Position numbers and translations under genes: made by a program
From: Polaribacter marinus
GTDB lineage: Bacteria; Bacteroidota; Bacteroidia; Flavobacteriales; Flavobacteriaceae
Direction of reading: 5' to 3'
Length of the DNA stretch: 64,000 nt
Assembly (NCBI RefSeq): GCF_022662535.1
Contig: NZ_JAKQYM010000001.1
Span: 496,001 to 560,000, forward strand
Part shown: in pieces, positions 1 through 8,657 of the stretch
Position numbering within the stretch: position 1 is the stretch's first letter
Layout of the letters: each line of letters opens with the position of its first letter
Notes under the pieces: model-generated
What the model was told of the DNA's origin: nothing
Seen by the model: the letters and a program-made list of their open reading frames with translations, nothing else
Databases searched by the model: none

Positions 1-538
1 ATTTAATTTGATAGAAGATAAAACTATAAATGCTTGGTGTATGCCTGGAGGAAAAGTAGTTTTTTATACAGGGATTATGCCAATTTGTGCAAATGTAAAT
101 GGAGTTGCTGCGGTAATGGGACACGAAGTTGCGCATGCTTTTGCAAAACATGGTCAAGAAAGAATGTCTCAGGGACAGTTACAACAAATAGGTGGTTTAG
201 CAGTTGCTTTAGGAACTTCTGGAAAAAATGAAAAATCACAACAAATTTGGAACACTGCATTTGGTATTGGTTCTGGTTTAGGAATGTTAAAATTTAGTAG
301 AGTTCATGAGCAAGAAGCAGATAGATTAGGTTTGGTTTTTATGTTAATGGCAGGTTATGATGGAAATGAAGCTGCAGAAGTTTGGGTGAGAATGAGTAAA
401 TTGTCTAACGGAAAATCGCAACCTGAAATCTTAAGCACACACCCGTCAAACGAATCAAGAATTCAAGATTTAAAAAATTATTTACCAACAGCAAAGAAAT
501 TTGCAACACAATATAATGCCAAAGGAGCATTGAAATAA
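1..538 (+). CDS. M48 family metalloprotease (5' truncated by window edge)
   Basis: This is the C-terminal part of a zinc metallopeptidase of family M48 (HtpX/BepA/Oma1-like), enzymes that act on membrane or periplasmic proteins. The zinc motif HEVAH is encoded at 122-136 and the EQEAD motif that carries the third zinc ligand at 308-322. The motif WCMPGGK before them is typical of Oma1/YggG-type members. The frame is open to the left edge, so the true start lies outside the window; a TTG at 8 is only an internal codon. The last residues after the peptidase core (HPSNESRIQDL) are the usual end of this family. A strong terminator follows 34 nt after the stop. Confidence 0.9.
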   Translation, partial: FNLIEDKTINAWCMPGGKVVFYTGIMPICANVNGVAAVMGHEVAHAFAKHGQERMSQGQLQQIGGLAVALGTSGKNEKSQQIWNTAFGIGSGLGMLKFSRVHEQEADRLGLVFMLMAGYDGNEAAEVWVRMSKLSNGKSQPEILSTHPSNESRIQDLKNYLPTAKKFATQYNAKGALK

Positions 539-571
539 AAAATTAAAAAAGAAATAGATTTCCTATATTGT

Positions 572-602
572 AACCGTTCAAATTTTTTGAACGGTTTTTT
601 TA
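572..602 (+). terminator. Rho-independent terminator after the M48 gene
   Basis: An 11-bp perfect stem (AACCGTTCAAA / TTTGAACGGTT) with a 3-nt loop is followed by an unbroken T run. It separates the M48 gene from the transporter gene that starts at 616. Confidence 0.9.
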
Positions 603-615
603 TAAATAATATTCT

Positions 616-1911
616 ATGTTAAAAATTGGTGATAAAAAATTAATCAATGGTTGGGCTTTTTATGATTGGGCAAATTCAGTCTACTCGTTAGTAATTAGTA
701 CAGCTGTTTTTCCTTTATATTATAGCGCTATTACAGAAGATCAAACAGTCTCTTTTCTTTGGATGGAATGGGATCATCCTGATAGTTTGTATAGCTATGC
801 ATTATCTTTTTCATTTTTGATAGTAGCCTTTATTTCTCCTATTTTATCTGGAATCGCAGATTATACAGGGAGTAAGAAGAAGTTTATGAAGTTTTTTTGT
901 TGGTTAGGAGGTTTGTCTGTAGCTAGTTTGTATTTCTTTGATGGTGTAGACACAGTATGGATTGGTATTATTTTTACCATTTTAGCAAGTATTGGTTTTT
1001 GGGCAAGTTTGGTTTTCTATAATGCATATTTGCCAGAAGTAGCACATCCCGAACAACAAGATAGAGCTAGTGCAAAAGGGTTTATTCATGGTTATGTTGG
1101 ATCTGTTATTTTATTAATTGTTAATTTAATAATGATTCAAAAACCAGACTTATTTGGTATAACAACAGCAATGGCATCTAGAATTTCTTTTGTTTTAGTT
1201 GGTCTTTGGTGGATTGGTTTTGCACAAATTACTTTTAAGCGTTTGCCAAATGACATTTATAACAAACAACCAGATAATGATTATATATGGAAAGGATTTA
1301 GAGAACTTAAAGTTGTTGTAAAAGAAGTGATGAATTACCCAACTTTAAAGAAGTTTTTAATTTCTTTTTTCTTGTTAAGTATTGGTGTGCAAACAATCAT
1401 TTTAATGGCAGCAATTTTTGGTTCTACCGAACTGGGTTTACCTGCTATGAATTTAATTGTTACTATTTTGTTGGTACAAGTTGTAGCTATTTTGGGGGCT
1501 TTTGTGTTCTCTAGATTATCAGAAAAATGGGGAAACATTAAGGCATTAAAAGTAACTATTGTTACTTGGATGTTGGTTTGTTTTACGGCTTTTTTATTAG
1601 ACAAAAATCAAGAAAATGTCGAGTATTATTTCTATGGTTTAGGTGTTTTATTAGGATTTGTTCAAGGAGCAATTCAATCTTTAACAAGATCTACTTACTC
1701 TAAACTATTACCTGAAACAGAAGATCACGCAACATATTTTAGTTTTTATGATGTTACTGAAAAAATAGCTATTGTATTAGGAACTTTTGTTTATGGTTTA
1801 CTATATGCAATAACAGATTCTATGCAATGGAGTGTTTTGTGTTTGGCAATCTTTTTTTTAGGTTCTTTTCTTGTTTTAAATACATTAAAAAAAACAAAAT
1901 ATGTACAATAA
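616..1911 (+). CDS. MFS transporter, UMF1/Atg22-like family
   Basis: A 431-residue, very hydrophobic protein with about twelve predicted membrane segments. The opening INGWAFYDWANSVYSLVI is the hallmark of the UMF1 (unknown major facilitator 1) group, related to the yeast vacuolar amino-acid exporter Atg22; substrate in bacteria is unknown. The internal motif QGAIQSLTRSTYSKLLP is also characteristic. Length matches the family. The gene stands alone between two terminators, 14 nt after one and immediately before another, so it is probably monocistronic; I see no clear promoter in the short space before it, so its promoter must lie in or before the terminator hairpin. Confidence 0.88.
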   Translation: MLKIGDKKLINGWAFYDWANSVYSLVISTAVFPLYYSAITEDQTVSFLWMEWDHPDSLYSYALSFSFLIVAFISPILSGIADYTGSKKKFMKFFCWLGGLSVASLYFFDGVDTVWIGIIFTILASIGFWASLVFYNAYLPEVAHPEQQDRASAKGFIHGYVGSVILLIVNLIMIQKPDLFGITTAMASRISFVLVGLWWIGFAQITFKRLPNDIYNKQPDNDYIWKGFRELKVVVKEVMNYPTLKKFLISFFLLSIGVQTIILMAAIFGSTELGLPAMNLIVTILLVQVVAILGAFVFSRLSEKWGNIKALKVTIVTWMLVCFTAFLLDKNQENVEYYFYGLGVLLGFVQGAIQSLTRSTYSKLLPETEDHATYFSFYDVTEKIAIVLGTFVYGLLYAITDSMQWSVLCLAIFFLGSFLVLNTLKKTKYVQ

Positions 1912-1939
1912 AAAAAGTGCTGTATAACAGCACTTTTTT
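1911..1939. terminator. Bidirectional terminator between convergent genes
   Basis: The stem GTGCTGT / ACAGCAC with loop ATA is flanked by six A on the left and six T on the right, so it works for the transporter gene on the plus strand and for the TonB-dependent receptor gene on the minus strand. Confidence 0.9.
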
Positions 1940-1957
1940 AGTATTAAAAAATTGAGT

Positions 1958-4216
1958 TTAAATGGTGAAACTTAATCCTAGAACAATATTTCGTCCTTGG
2001 TTTAAAATTCCATCTGCTTTTAATCTTGATAAGTGATGAATGTATTTTTTATCCAATAAATTATTTACAGATATTGTTGTCGAGAATTTTGTTTTTCCTA
2101 AGAGTATATCTCCTCCAAAACCTAAATTTAATAAATTGTAACCTTCTGAAGGTGTTTCAAAATTACCAATGTTGTTTTGAGAAAATGTACTTGCTAAGGT
2201 TAAAGAAGAATAACCTTGTTGTAGCCATTTAGCAATGTTAAATTCTGTTCTAAATGTATTCTTCCAAGTATTTGCAGGAATTAAGGGTAAATAATCTCCA
2301 TTGTCTTGCTTTCCAACAACAGTTTCAAAAGTGCTTTCTAAATGTAACCAATCTAATGGATGTGGATGTAAGTGAAAACCAAATTCCCCACCATAAAGTT
2401 TTGCGTTTTCTTGTAGATAACTATAAACAGGCTCACCATCTTCAATATCTCCGGTTGGTGCAATAAAAATATAATCGTTTAAATAATTATAAAATCCGTT
2501 TGCAAATAATTCAAAATGCTCTGTTTTGTATTCTAAAGAAATATCGATTTGAGTGTTTTTTTCATTTGTCAAATTATTGTTTCCTTTTTCAAATCTATTG
2601 GTTCCATGATGAATACCGTTAGAAGTTAATTCTGCTAAATTGGGTGCTCTAAAACCAGAAGCTACATTGATTCTTGTTGTAATTTCATCAGATAACGAAG
2701 TTTTAAACCCTAAAGAAGTTGTAAAACTATTGTAGAAATTGTCTATAGCTTCAAAAATATGTACATCTCCATCATGAGAAATTTCATGTCTTTCTGTATT
2801 TATACTTCTATTGTCATAACGAATACCTGCTTGTAGAGTATTTTTGTTCCAAGTATAATTAGCTGTGGTAAACACTCCAAAATCATTTATTGTGGCATCC
2901 GGAATTAGTAGTTCTTCACCAAAATTTGTATTTGTTTGATGCAAACCTTGTACTCCAGAAAGAATTTCTATACTTCCTATTTTAGGGAAATGATATTTTA
3001 CATTATAACTAAATGTTTTTAATTTCATTCTTAATGCCGCTTCTTCGTGTTCCTCTTCATGTTCCTCCTCATCCTCATGTTCATCATGATGTTCTTCAAA
3101 CTCTTGTCTATCATTAAATGTGTAACCTAAATCAATATCTAATTTAGAATCGCCAAAAAAGAAATGATTATGAGAACTTAAAATATGATTATCGATAACT
3201 TGATAAGGTTCTAAAAGCGTTTTACTTGTAGTTTGTTCTGCAATTCCGTCTTCTGGCAATCCTAATTGAGATCTGTTAAAATTATAACGTAGTTCTGAAG
3301 TGAAATTGTTTTTAGAATATGCAATTCCTGTTTTAAAATCTTTTTCATTAAAACGAGTATTTGTTACTCTTTTATTTGTTGGAACTTTATAATCAGAATG
3401 ATTTGCATAGGTTCCTCTAGCTAAAAATTTCCAATTTTCTAAAGATAATTTTGCCCCAATAGAAGTATTACTTCCTAATGTATTGCTAAAGTAACGTTGG
3501 TTAAAATTGATTTCTTTAGCATTTTCTGATGCAAATTTTTCTGGATTTAAATATAAAACGCCACCCAAAGCATCTGATCCGTAGAGTAGAGAAGCAGGTC
3601 CTTTTATAACTTCGATACTGCTAATTCCTGCCTCATTAATTCCTAAACCATGTTCGCCGCCAAATTGCTGGTTTTCTAATCGAATCCCTTGCGTATACAC
3701 TAAAACTCTATTTCCACTTAAACCTCTAATTACTGGTTTTCCTATAGAAGCACCTGTAGAAATTTGTGATACTCCAGCAATGTTTGTGATTCCTTGAGAA
3801 AGGGTTGTAACACCCATCTTTTGAATTGATTTTGTAGATAATCTTTCTATTTTCATTACGTTTTCTGATTGTAATTTATTGAAAGGTGTTGAGATAATAA
3901 TTTCATCTACTTCAAAAGAAGTTTCTTCTAATTGAATGTTAAGCTCTTTATTTTCTGACTTAAATTCAATAATCTTTGATATAGTTTTATATCCTAAATA
4001 ACTAAAAGTAATTCTTATTTTTCCACTAGGGATGTTGTTTAAAATGTAGTTTCCATCTTCTTTAGAAGTGGTTCCTTTATGTATTTCTTGTGCATAAATT
4101 CCTACTCCAATAAGCGGATTGTTTTCTGTATCTGTTATTTTTCCTGAAATGCTGTTTTGTGCATTTACAGAGAAACTTACTATTACTATTAATAATAGAT
4201 TTATATATATTTTCAT
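1958..4216 (-). CDS. TonB-dependent receptor, probable metal importer
   Basis: A 752-residue outer-membrane receptor. Residues 1-19 are a signal peptide; about 22-110 form a carboxypeptidase-regulatory-like beta domain (GKITDTENNPLIGVGIYAQ) common in Bacteroidota receptors; about 120-225 are the plug (TNIAGVSQISTG, VIRGLSGNRVLVYTQGIR); the rest is a beta barrel ending in Phe-Thr-Ile. Residues about 372-392 are a loop made almost only of His, Glu and Asp. Comparable loops occur in the zinc receptor ZnuD of Neisseria, so import of zinc or another divalent metal is likely, though inferred. It follows a small His-rich protein gene and a TerC-family gene on the same strand. In some annotations this class is called a heme or siderophore receptor; I see no proof for that. 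Confidence 0.9.
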   Translation of the reverse strand: MKIYINLLLIVIVSFSVNAQNSISGKITDTENNPLIGVGIYAQEIHKGTTSKEDGNYILNNIPSGKIRITFSYLGYKTISKIIEFKSENKELNIQLEETSFEVDEIIISTPFNKLQSENVMKIERLSTKSIQKMGVTTLSQGITNIAGVSQISTGASIGKPVIRGLSGNRVLVYTQGIRLENQQFGGEHGLGINEAGISSIEVIKGPASLLYGSDALGGVLYLNPEKFASENAKEINFNQRYFSNTLGSNTSIGAKLSLENWKFLARGTYANHSDYKVPTNKRVTNTRFNEKDFKTGIAYSKNNFTSELRYNFNRSQLGLPEDGIAEQTTSKTLLEPYQVIDNHILSSHNHFFFGDSKLDIDLGYTFNDRQEFEEHHDEHEDEEEHEEEHEEAALRMKLKTFSYNVKYHFPKIGSIEILSGVQGLHQTNTNFGEELLIPDATINDFGVFTTANYTWNKNTLQAGIRYDNRSINTERHEISHDGDVHIFEAIDNFYNSFTTSLGFKTSLSDEITTRINVASGFRAPNLAELTSNGIHHGTNRFEKGNNNLTNEKNTQIDISLEYKTEHFELFANGFYNYLNDYIFIAPTGDIEDGEPVYSYLQENAKLYGGEFGFHLHPHPLDWLHLESTFETVVGKQDNGDYLPLIPANTWKNTFRTEFNIAKWLQQGYSSLTLASTFSQNNIGNFETPSEGYNLLNLGFGGDILLGKTKFSTTISVNNLLDKKYIHHLSRLKADGILNQGRNIVLGLSFTI

Positions 4217-4329
4217 GTATTTGTTTTACTGATTAATAAGTGATGTTTGCCATAAAGAAAGAAGTAGTCTATTTTATTTTTTTGATAAAACTTACTTAGA
4301 TTATTCTTTTCCGTTAAGACAATTCTGTT

Positions 4330-4644
4330 TTAAGCAGTAAAACTTGGAGGCCCTCTTGAAAATTTTCTATCATGATAAATCTCTTTAAAAACTTGAGGTT
4401 TATCAATAAAAGTGTTGGCGTAAAAATGAGTTGGAATTACATCAAAATTCGATGTAAAATCCATTGAAAATATGGTTAGATGTTTATGAAATTCATCACA
4501 ATTTACATTTTGTTTGTGTATGTGATGTTCACCAATAGAAGTACATACGGTATGCTCATGATTTTCTAAGTCATGCAATATTTCTATTGATACGGGTATC
4601 ATCAATAGGAAAAGGAAAAAAACGCTAAGTAGCTTCTTTTGCAA
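4330..4644 (-). CDS. Small exported His-rich protein (hypothetical)
   Basis: A 104-residue protein with an N-terminal hydrophobic segment (residues 5-21) and then clusters of His, Cys, Asp and Glu: HDLENHEH, GEHHIHKQ and CDEFHKH. It ends in RGPPSFTA, an ending I recall from small proteins coded just upstream of TonB-dependent receptors in other Bacteroidota. I know no assigned function; binding of a divalent metal in the envelope is an inference from composition and position. It lies 113 nt before the receptor gene and 5 nt after the TerC-family gene, so the three are probably one transcription unit. Confidence 0.75.
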   Translation of the reverse strand: MQKKLLSVFFLFLLMIPVSIEILHDLENHEHTVCTSIGEHHIHKQNVNCDEFHKHLTIFSMDFTSNFDVIPTHFYANTFIDKPQVFKEIYHDRKFSRGPPSFTA

Positions 4645-4649
4645 AATAT

Positions 4650-5414
4650 TTATTTTTTTCTAACTTTTAAATTAAGCATTTCTACACCTAAAGAAAATGC
4701 AATGGCAAAATACAAATATCCTTTAGGAATTGCACCTACAGTTTGGTTAAAAATTGCTGTATGAGATAAATGAGCACTTTCAGTTATTAACATAAACCCT
4801 ATTAAAATTAAAAAAGACAATGCTAGCATTTGTATTGTCGGATTATTATTTACAAAATTACTAATAGGTTTAGAAAAAATCATCATTATTATAATGGAAA
4901 CTATTACTGCAATTATCATAATAATTAAAGCTCCATCTATTCCATTTGTCATACCCACAGCAGTTAAGATACTATCAAAAGAAAAAACAATGTCAATTAA
5001 AATAATTTGAATTATAACATTTGATAATGAAATAACCTTTGGTGTTTTTATTACATCATCTTCATTAGTGTGTTCAACCTTTTGACGGATTTCTCTTGTA
5101 CTTTTATATAGCAGAAAAAGTCCTCCAAAAAACAAAATAAGACTTTGTCCTGTTAACCCAGTTTTAAACCAACCGGTATCAATTTCTAAAAAAGGTTCTT
5201 TAAAAGCAATTAAATAAGAAATACTAAGAAGTAGTAAGATTCTTGTTATCATTGCCAAAGCTAATCCTATTAAGGTTGCTTTTCTTACTTGGTTTTCAGG
5301 AAGTTTATTAGCAGATATTGATATAAAAATAATATTATCAATACCTAAAATAATTTCTAAAAAAGTTAGTGTTAGTAGGGCAATCCAAGTATCTGCATGT
5401 AGAAAAATTTCCAT
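4650..5414 (-). CDS. TerC family integral membrane protein
   Basis: A 254-residue membrane protein with about seven helices and the paired family signatures FLEIILGIDN (Glu20, Asp26) and DIVFSFDS (Asp141, Asp147), acidic residues inside the membrane. The TerC family (YkoY, Alx, YceF and relatives) includes manganese exporters that supply metal to exported proteins; the ion used here is not shown by the sequence. A charged cytoplasmic stretch separates the two halves at about residues 103-125. It begins right after the lipoprotein gene stop and is followed after 5 nt by a His-rich exported protein, which supports a metal role. Confidence 0.9.
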   Translation of the reverse strand: MEIFLHADTWIALLTLTFLEIILGIDNIIFISISANKLPENQVRKATLIGLALAMITRILLLLSISYLIAFKEPFLEIDTGWFKTGLTGQSLILFFGGLFLLYKSTREIRQKVEHTNEDDVIKTPKVISLSNVIIQIILIDIVFSFDSILTAVGMTNGIDGALIIMIIAVIVSIIIMMIFSKPISNFVNNNPTIQMLALSFLILIGFMLITESAHLSHTAIFNQTVGAIPKGYLYFAIAFSLGVEMLNLKVRKK

Positions 5415-5415
5415 A

Positions 5416-5835
5416 TTACTTTACTTTGTATACAATTCCGTCTTGTTTAAACTTATTAAAACCAATTTTTGCAGTAAAGTTATAAGAACTATCTGTAACC
5501 TTTGTAATCTGCACATAAATAGGATCTTTATCTAATTCTTTTTTAGGTGATTTCATTTTTAGTGTGTAAAAGAAATTATTTTTCCATTTGATATATAATG
5601 TATCAATATGTTTTATTCTTTTTTCACTTGTTGTGCTATCATTAGAAATACTAACAAATTTAGTGTACTCTTCTATTTGAAGACTATCTTTTCTTGTGAT
5701 AATAGTTTTGCTATAGCCTTTTCCTGCAGGAATTTCAAAAACTCCAATTTTAAACCTATCGGAATTTTCTTTAATTTCTGAAGTACATGAAGATAAAGCT
5801 AAAATAATTGTAAGTAATCCTATTAGTTTTTTCAT
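5416..5835 (-). CDS. Lipoprotein of unknown function
   Basis: A 139-residue protein with a lipoprotein signal (LALSSC, Cys17) and a body predicted to be mostly beta strands (alternating Thr/Lys/Ile with IYVQITKVTDSSYNFTAKIG near the end). I do not recognise a named domain. Its ATG overlaps the purB stop codon by one base (TAATG), so it is very likely co-translated with purB, and it is followed directly by the TerC-family gene. The link to purine synthesis is probably only operonic. Confidence 0.75.
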   Translation of the reverse strand: MKKLIGLLTIILALSSCTSEIKENSDRFKIGVFEIPAGKGYSKTIITRKDSLQIEEYTKFVSISNDSTTSEKRIKHIDTLYIKWKNNFFYTLKMKSPKKELDKDPIYVQITKVTDSSYNFTAKIGFNKFKQDGIVYKVK

Positions 5836-7178
5836 TAGATTCCTGTATAATTAGCAGGCGTAATTGCCTTTAATTCTTTTTTAATTTCTGTAGATACTTC
5901 TAAGGTGTCAATAAAATTAGCAATTGAATTTTGATTGATTTTCTCATTCGTTCTTGTCAATCCTTTTAATGCTTCATATGGATTTGGATAAGCTTCTCGT
6001 CTTAAAATTGTTTGAATAGCCTCTGCAACCACGGCCCAATTATTTTCTAAATCTTGCTCAAACTTTTCTTTGTTTAACAATAATTTATTCAAACCTTTTA
6101 AGGTCGATGTAAAAGCAATAATTGTATGCCCGAAAGGTACACCAACATTACGTAAAACAGTGCTATCTGTTAAATCTCTTTGCAAACGAGAAATTGGTAA
6201 TTTTGCAGAAAGGTGTTCAAAAATGGCGTTTGCTAAACCTAAGTTTCCTTCTGAATTTTCAAAATCAATTGGATTTACTTTATGAGGCATGGCAGAAGAA
6301 CCTACTTCTCCAGCCTTAATTTTTTGTTTAAAATACTCCATAGAAACATAGGTCCAAAAATCTCTATCTAAATCTATGATAATTGTGTTGATACGTTTTA
6401 AGGTATCAAACAACGCTGCTAAATGATCATAATGTTCTATTTGTGTGGTTGGAAAAGAATGATATAATCCTAATTTTTCTTGTACAAACTTACTTCCAAA
6501 TTCTTTCCAATCAATTGTAGGATAAGCAACTTTATGAGCATTAAAATTACCTGTTGCTCCACCAAATTTTGCAGCACTAGGGATGTCATTTAATAAATTA
6601 AATTGCTCTTTTAAACGAACTACATAAACCTCTATTTCTTTCCCTAATCTTGTTGGAGATGCAGGTTGACCATGCGTTCTTGCCAACATAGAAATGTCTT
6701 TCCATTCTATAACCAACTCTTGTAATTTCTCTAAAAGCTCAAAATAATGTGGCACATAAACATCATTCATTGCTTCTTTTATAGATAAAGGAACTGCCGT
6801 GTTATTGATGTCTTGAGAAGTCAATCCAAAATGGATAAATTCTTTATGTTTTTGCAAACCTAAAGCATCAAATTTTTCTTTGATAAAATACTCAATAGCT
6901 TTTACATCATGATTCGTAATTTTCTCAATATCTTTTATTTTCTGTGCATCATCAACAGTAAAATCTGTATAAATTTTACGTAAATCTTCAAATAAAGTGG
7001 TGTTAAAATCAGCTAATTGTGGTAGCGGAATTTCACACAAAGCAATAAAATATTCGATTTCTACACGAACACGATATTTTATTAAAGATTCTTCAGAAAA
7101 ATACTCTGATAATTTTGCTATTTTATTTCTGTAACGCCCATCTATTGGAGAGATAGCATTCAATTGAGATAAGTTCAT
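5835..7178 (-). CDS. purB: Adenylosuccinate lyase
   Basis: A 447-residue fumarase/aspartase-superfamily enzyme that cleaves SAICAR and adenylosuccinate to fumarate plus AICAR or AMP in purine synthesis. The start LNAISPIDGRY is typical of PurB; the superfamily signature loop GSSAMPHKVNP lies at about residues 293-303 and the catalytic His region TSQDINNTA at about 125. Length is that of the long, E. coli-like PurB class. A candidate -7 box lies just before the gene; downstream a lipoprotein gene overlaps its stop by one base. Confidence 0.97.
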   Translation of the reverse strand: MNLSQLNAISPIDGRYRNKIAKLSEYFSEESLIKYRVRVEIEYFIALCEIPLPQLADFNTTLFEDLRKIYTDFTVDDAQKIKDIEKITNHDVKAIEYFIKEKFDALGLQKHKEFIHFGLTSQDINNTAVPLSIKEAMNDVYVPHYFELLEKLQELVIEWKDISMLARTHGQPASPTRLGKEIEVYVVRLKEQFNLLNDIPSAAKFGGATGNFNAHKVAYPTIDWKEFGSKFVQEKLGLYHSFPTTQIEHYDHLAALFDTLKRINTIIIDLDRDFWTYVSMEYFKQKIKAGEVGSSAMPHKVNPIDFENSEGNLGLANAIFEHLSAKLPISRLQRDLTDSTVLRNVGVPFGHTIIAFTSTLKGLNKLLLNKEKFEQDLENNWAVVAEAIQTILRREAYPNPYEALKGLTRTNEKINQNSIANFIDTLEVSTEIKKELKAITPANYTGI

Positions 7179-7199
7179 TTTTTAGTGTGTTGTTAATTA

Positions 7200-7207
7200 C
7201 AAAAATA
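7200..7207 (-). promoter_or_regulatory. Candidate Bacteroidota -7 box for purB
   Basis: On the minus strand the sequence TATTTTTG fits TAnnTTTG and lies 21 nt before the purB ATG. No clear -33 TTG was seen at the right distance, so this rests on one box. Confidence 0.4.
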
Positions 7208-7222
7208 AGCAATTCATCACAT

Positions 7223-7810
7223 TTATAAAGCCGATTTTTGATGTTTTTCTATCAATTTTAAAATATGCCTTCCTCGAGCTTTACAGCCTTTACTTTCGTG
7301 AATGATTTTAGTGTTAATTAGATGTTTTAATTCTGGATGAATCCAATCTTTTTCTAATCCGAAGAAATACAAAGTATTCATTGTATAAGCTCTTACCGCA
7401 ATTTTTTGTGGAGTAATTAACCAATCAAAACCTGTTTCAATAATTCGATCAATATGATTTAAGGTAAGATGTTTTTTGATATCATTTTCATTTTTTGAAT
7501 AGTATGCTGTTGCTAAATGCTCACAAATTTTGGAGCATGGTCTAATGGCACTATCAAATTTTACGGTAGAAATTTTGGTTGTAAATTCTTCTAAATGCGG
7601 AATTATCCAATTTAAATGATGATGTGTACAAATCCATTCTAAAATCCAAGCTGCTTTTATAGAGGTTTTATCATCAATTTGAAAACTTAAAGAAATTAAA
7701 TCTTTAAATAAACTTTTATTTTCTAAGATCTTATTTGCAACTCTTTGACGATTTTCTCTTTTAGGGTTTTCCATATTTTGAAGTTGTTCTAATAAGAAAA
7801 GGTTGTTCAT
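7223..7810 (-). CDS. Conserved alpha-helical protein (HEAT-repeat-like)
   Basis: A 195-residue soluble, all-helical protein rich in Leu, Ile, His and Trp, with helix pairs such as DKTSIKAAWILEWICTHH and PQKIAVRAYTMNTLYFFG that look like HEAT-type repeats. I do not know a function. As far as I recall, relatives in Flavobacteriaceae are sometimes labelled adenylosuccinate lyase, which appears to be a neighbourhood error: none of the lyase motifs are present, and the real purB lies 44 nt downstream on the same strand. Confidence 0.7.
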   Translation of the reverse strand: MNNLFLLEQLQNMENPKRENRQRVANKILENKSLFKDLISLSFQIDDKTSIKAAWILEWICTHHHLNWIIPHLEEFTTKISTVKFDSAIRPCSKICEHLATAYYSKNENDIKKHLTLNHIDRIIETGFDWLITPQKIAVRAYTMNTLYFFGLEKDWIHPELKHLINTKIIHESKGCKARGRHILKLIEKHQKSAL

Positions 7811-7870
7811 AAAAATTTATATTGATAAATAAGTCTTTAATAAAATAAGCAATTTTATAGCTAAACTATT

Positions 7871-7915
7871 TAAAAAATAAAAACCAGCCAAATAGCATTT
7901 GCTATTAACTGGTTT
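7871..7915 (-). terminator. Terminator for the lipoprotein gene at 7943-8455
   Basis: On the minus strand an outer stem (AAACCAG / CTGGTTT) and an inner stem (AATAGCA / TGCTATT) with a 2-nt loop are followed by a T-rich run (complement of 7871-7880). The hairpin lies 28 nt after the stop of the lipoprotein gene. Confidence 0.8.
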
Positions 7916-7942
7916 AAATTAATTATTGAAGTTTTTATTTGT

Positions 7943-8455
7943 TTAATTAACTAATGTAGGATTTACGGTAAAAGTTCCATCTGTAATTATTTTTTCTGCA
8001 TTTGTTGTTTGATGGGTTCCAGTAAAAGAGAATGTACCTTTTATAGTAGTGCCATCATCAGAGATAATTACAATAGATCCCGCACTTTGTTCTTTAATTG
8101 CTGTATGTGGTCTATCATCACCATTAACATGGTAACTAAGGCTGTTAAGTACTGCGTCATAAGTGCCTACACCTTCATAAAAACTTACAATCAAAGTAAA
8201 TTTATCAAATTTTTCATTTTTTGCAGTAACAGAAAACGTTTTACTTCCGTCTGTACGTTCAATTCTTTTAGATTCAACTTTATCAGATTGAGATGTAAAT
8301 GTTACACCATCAATTTTTGCAGACAATATTCCTGCAGTTCCATTCCCTTCAGGATCTGTGTCTTCTATTAAATCTTCAATACTACTGTTAGTTTCGCAAC
8401 TAGAAACCATAAAGAATAAGGTTATGAATCCTAAAAAGAAAATTGTTTTTTTCAT
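7943..8455 (-). CDS. Lipoprotein, DUF6252-like
   Basis: A 170-residue lipoprotein with signal ending at VSSC (Cys20), a Ser/Asp/Glu-rich linker (residues 21-40) and a beta-rich body beginning LSAKIDGVTFTS and ending ITDGTFTVNPTLVN. These two ends match what I remember of the DUF6252 family, small Bacteroidota surface lipoproteins with no known activity. The acidic linker (SSIEDLIEDTDPEGNG) after the lipidated Cys may act as a surface-export signal as known for Bacteroidota lipoproteins; that is inference. It is monocistronic, with its own promoter and terminator. Confidence 0.75.
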   Translation of the reverse strand: MKKTIFFLGFITLFFMVSSCETNSSIEDLIEDTDPEGNGTAGILSAKIDGVTFTSQSDKVESKRIERTDGSKTFSVTAKNEKFDKFTLIVSFYEGVGTYDAVLNSLSYHVNGDDRPHTAIKEQSAGSIVIISDDGTTIKGTFSFTGTHQTTNAEKIITDGTFTVNPTLVN

Positions 8456-8479
8456 AATTATTAATTTATAATGTTTCTA

Positions 8480-8510
8480 CAAATCTATAGGGATTTCTAA
8501 GTTATATCAA
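8480..8510 (-). promoter_or_regulatory. Bacteroidota sigma-A promoter for the lipoprotein gene
   Basis: Minus-strand TTG (8510-8508), 20-nt spacer, then TAGATTTG (8487-8480), a full match to the TTG-N(17-23)-TAnnTTTG pattern. Transcription would start near 8474, giving a leader of about 20 nt before the ATG at 8455. Confidence 0.65.
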
Positions 8511-8631
8511 TAAGGCATTTGACGTATTTTTACGGGGATATATTATATTTTGTTAACAAAGTGAAGAAACCCGTTATACTTTTAAAACCTAGTATAACTT
8601 AAAGATTTTAATTATTTTGGTACGATTAATG

Positions 8632-8639
8632 TATATTTG
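8632..8639 (+). promoter_or_regulatory. Candidate -7 box for the MORN-repeat gene
   Basis: TATATTTG fits TAnnTTTG and lies 18 nt before the ATG at 8658. The only TTTG nearby (8616-8619) is 12 nt upstream, too close for a normal -33 box. The 200-bp gap 8456-8657 otherwise holds only this box and the promoter of the opposite gene. Confidence 0.4.
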
Positions 8640-8657
8640 CCTTAAAAATCTATTAGA

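Noticed and set aside
3041..3102. Possible tandem DNA repeat in the TonB receptor gene
   Set aside because: The repetition of cat/ttc-type triplets comes from the His/Glu/Asp-rich protein loop; the units are not regular enough for a variable-number repeat, though length variation among strains is possible.
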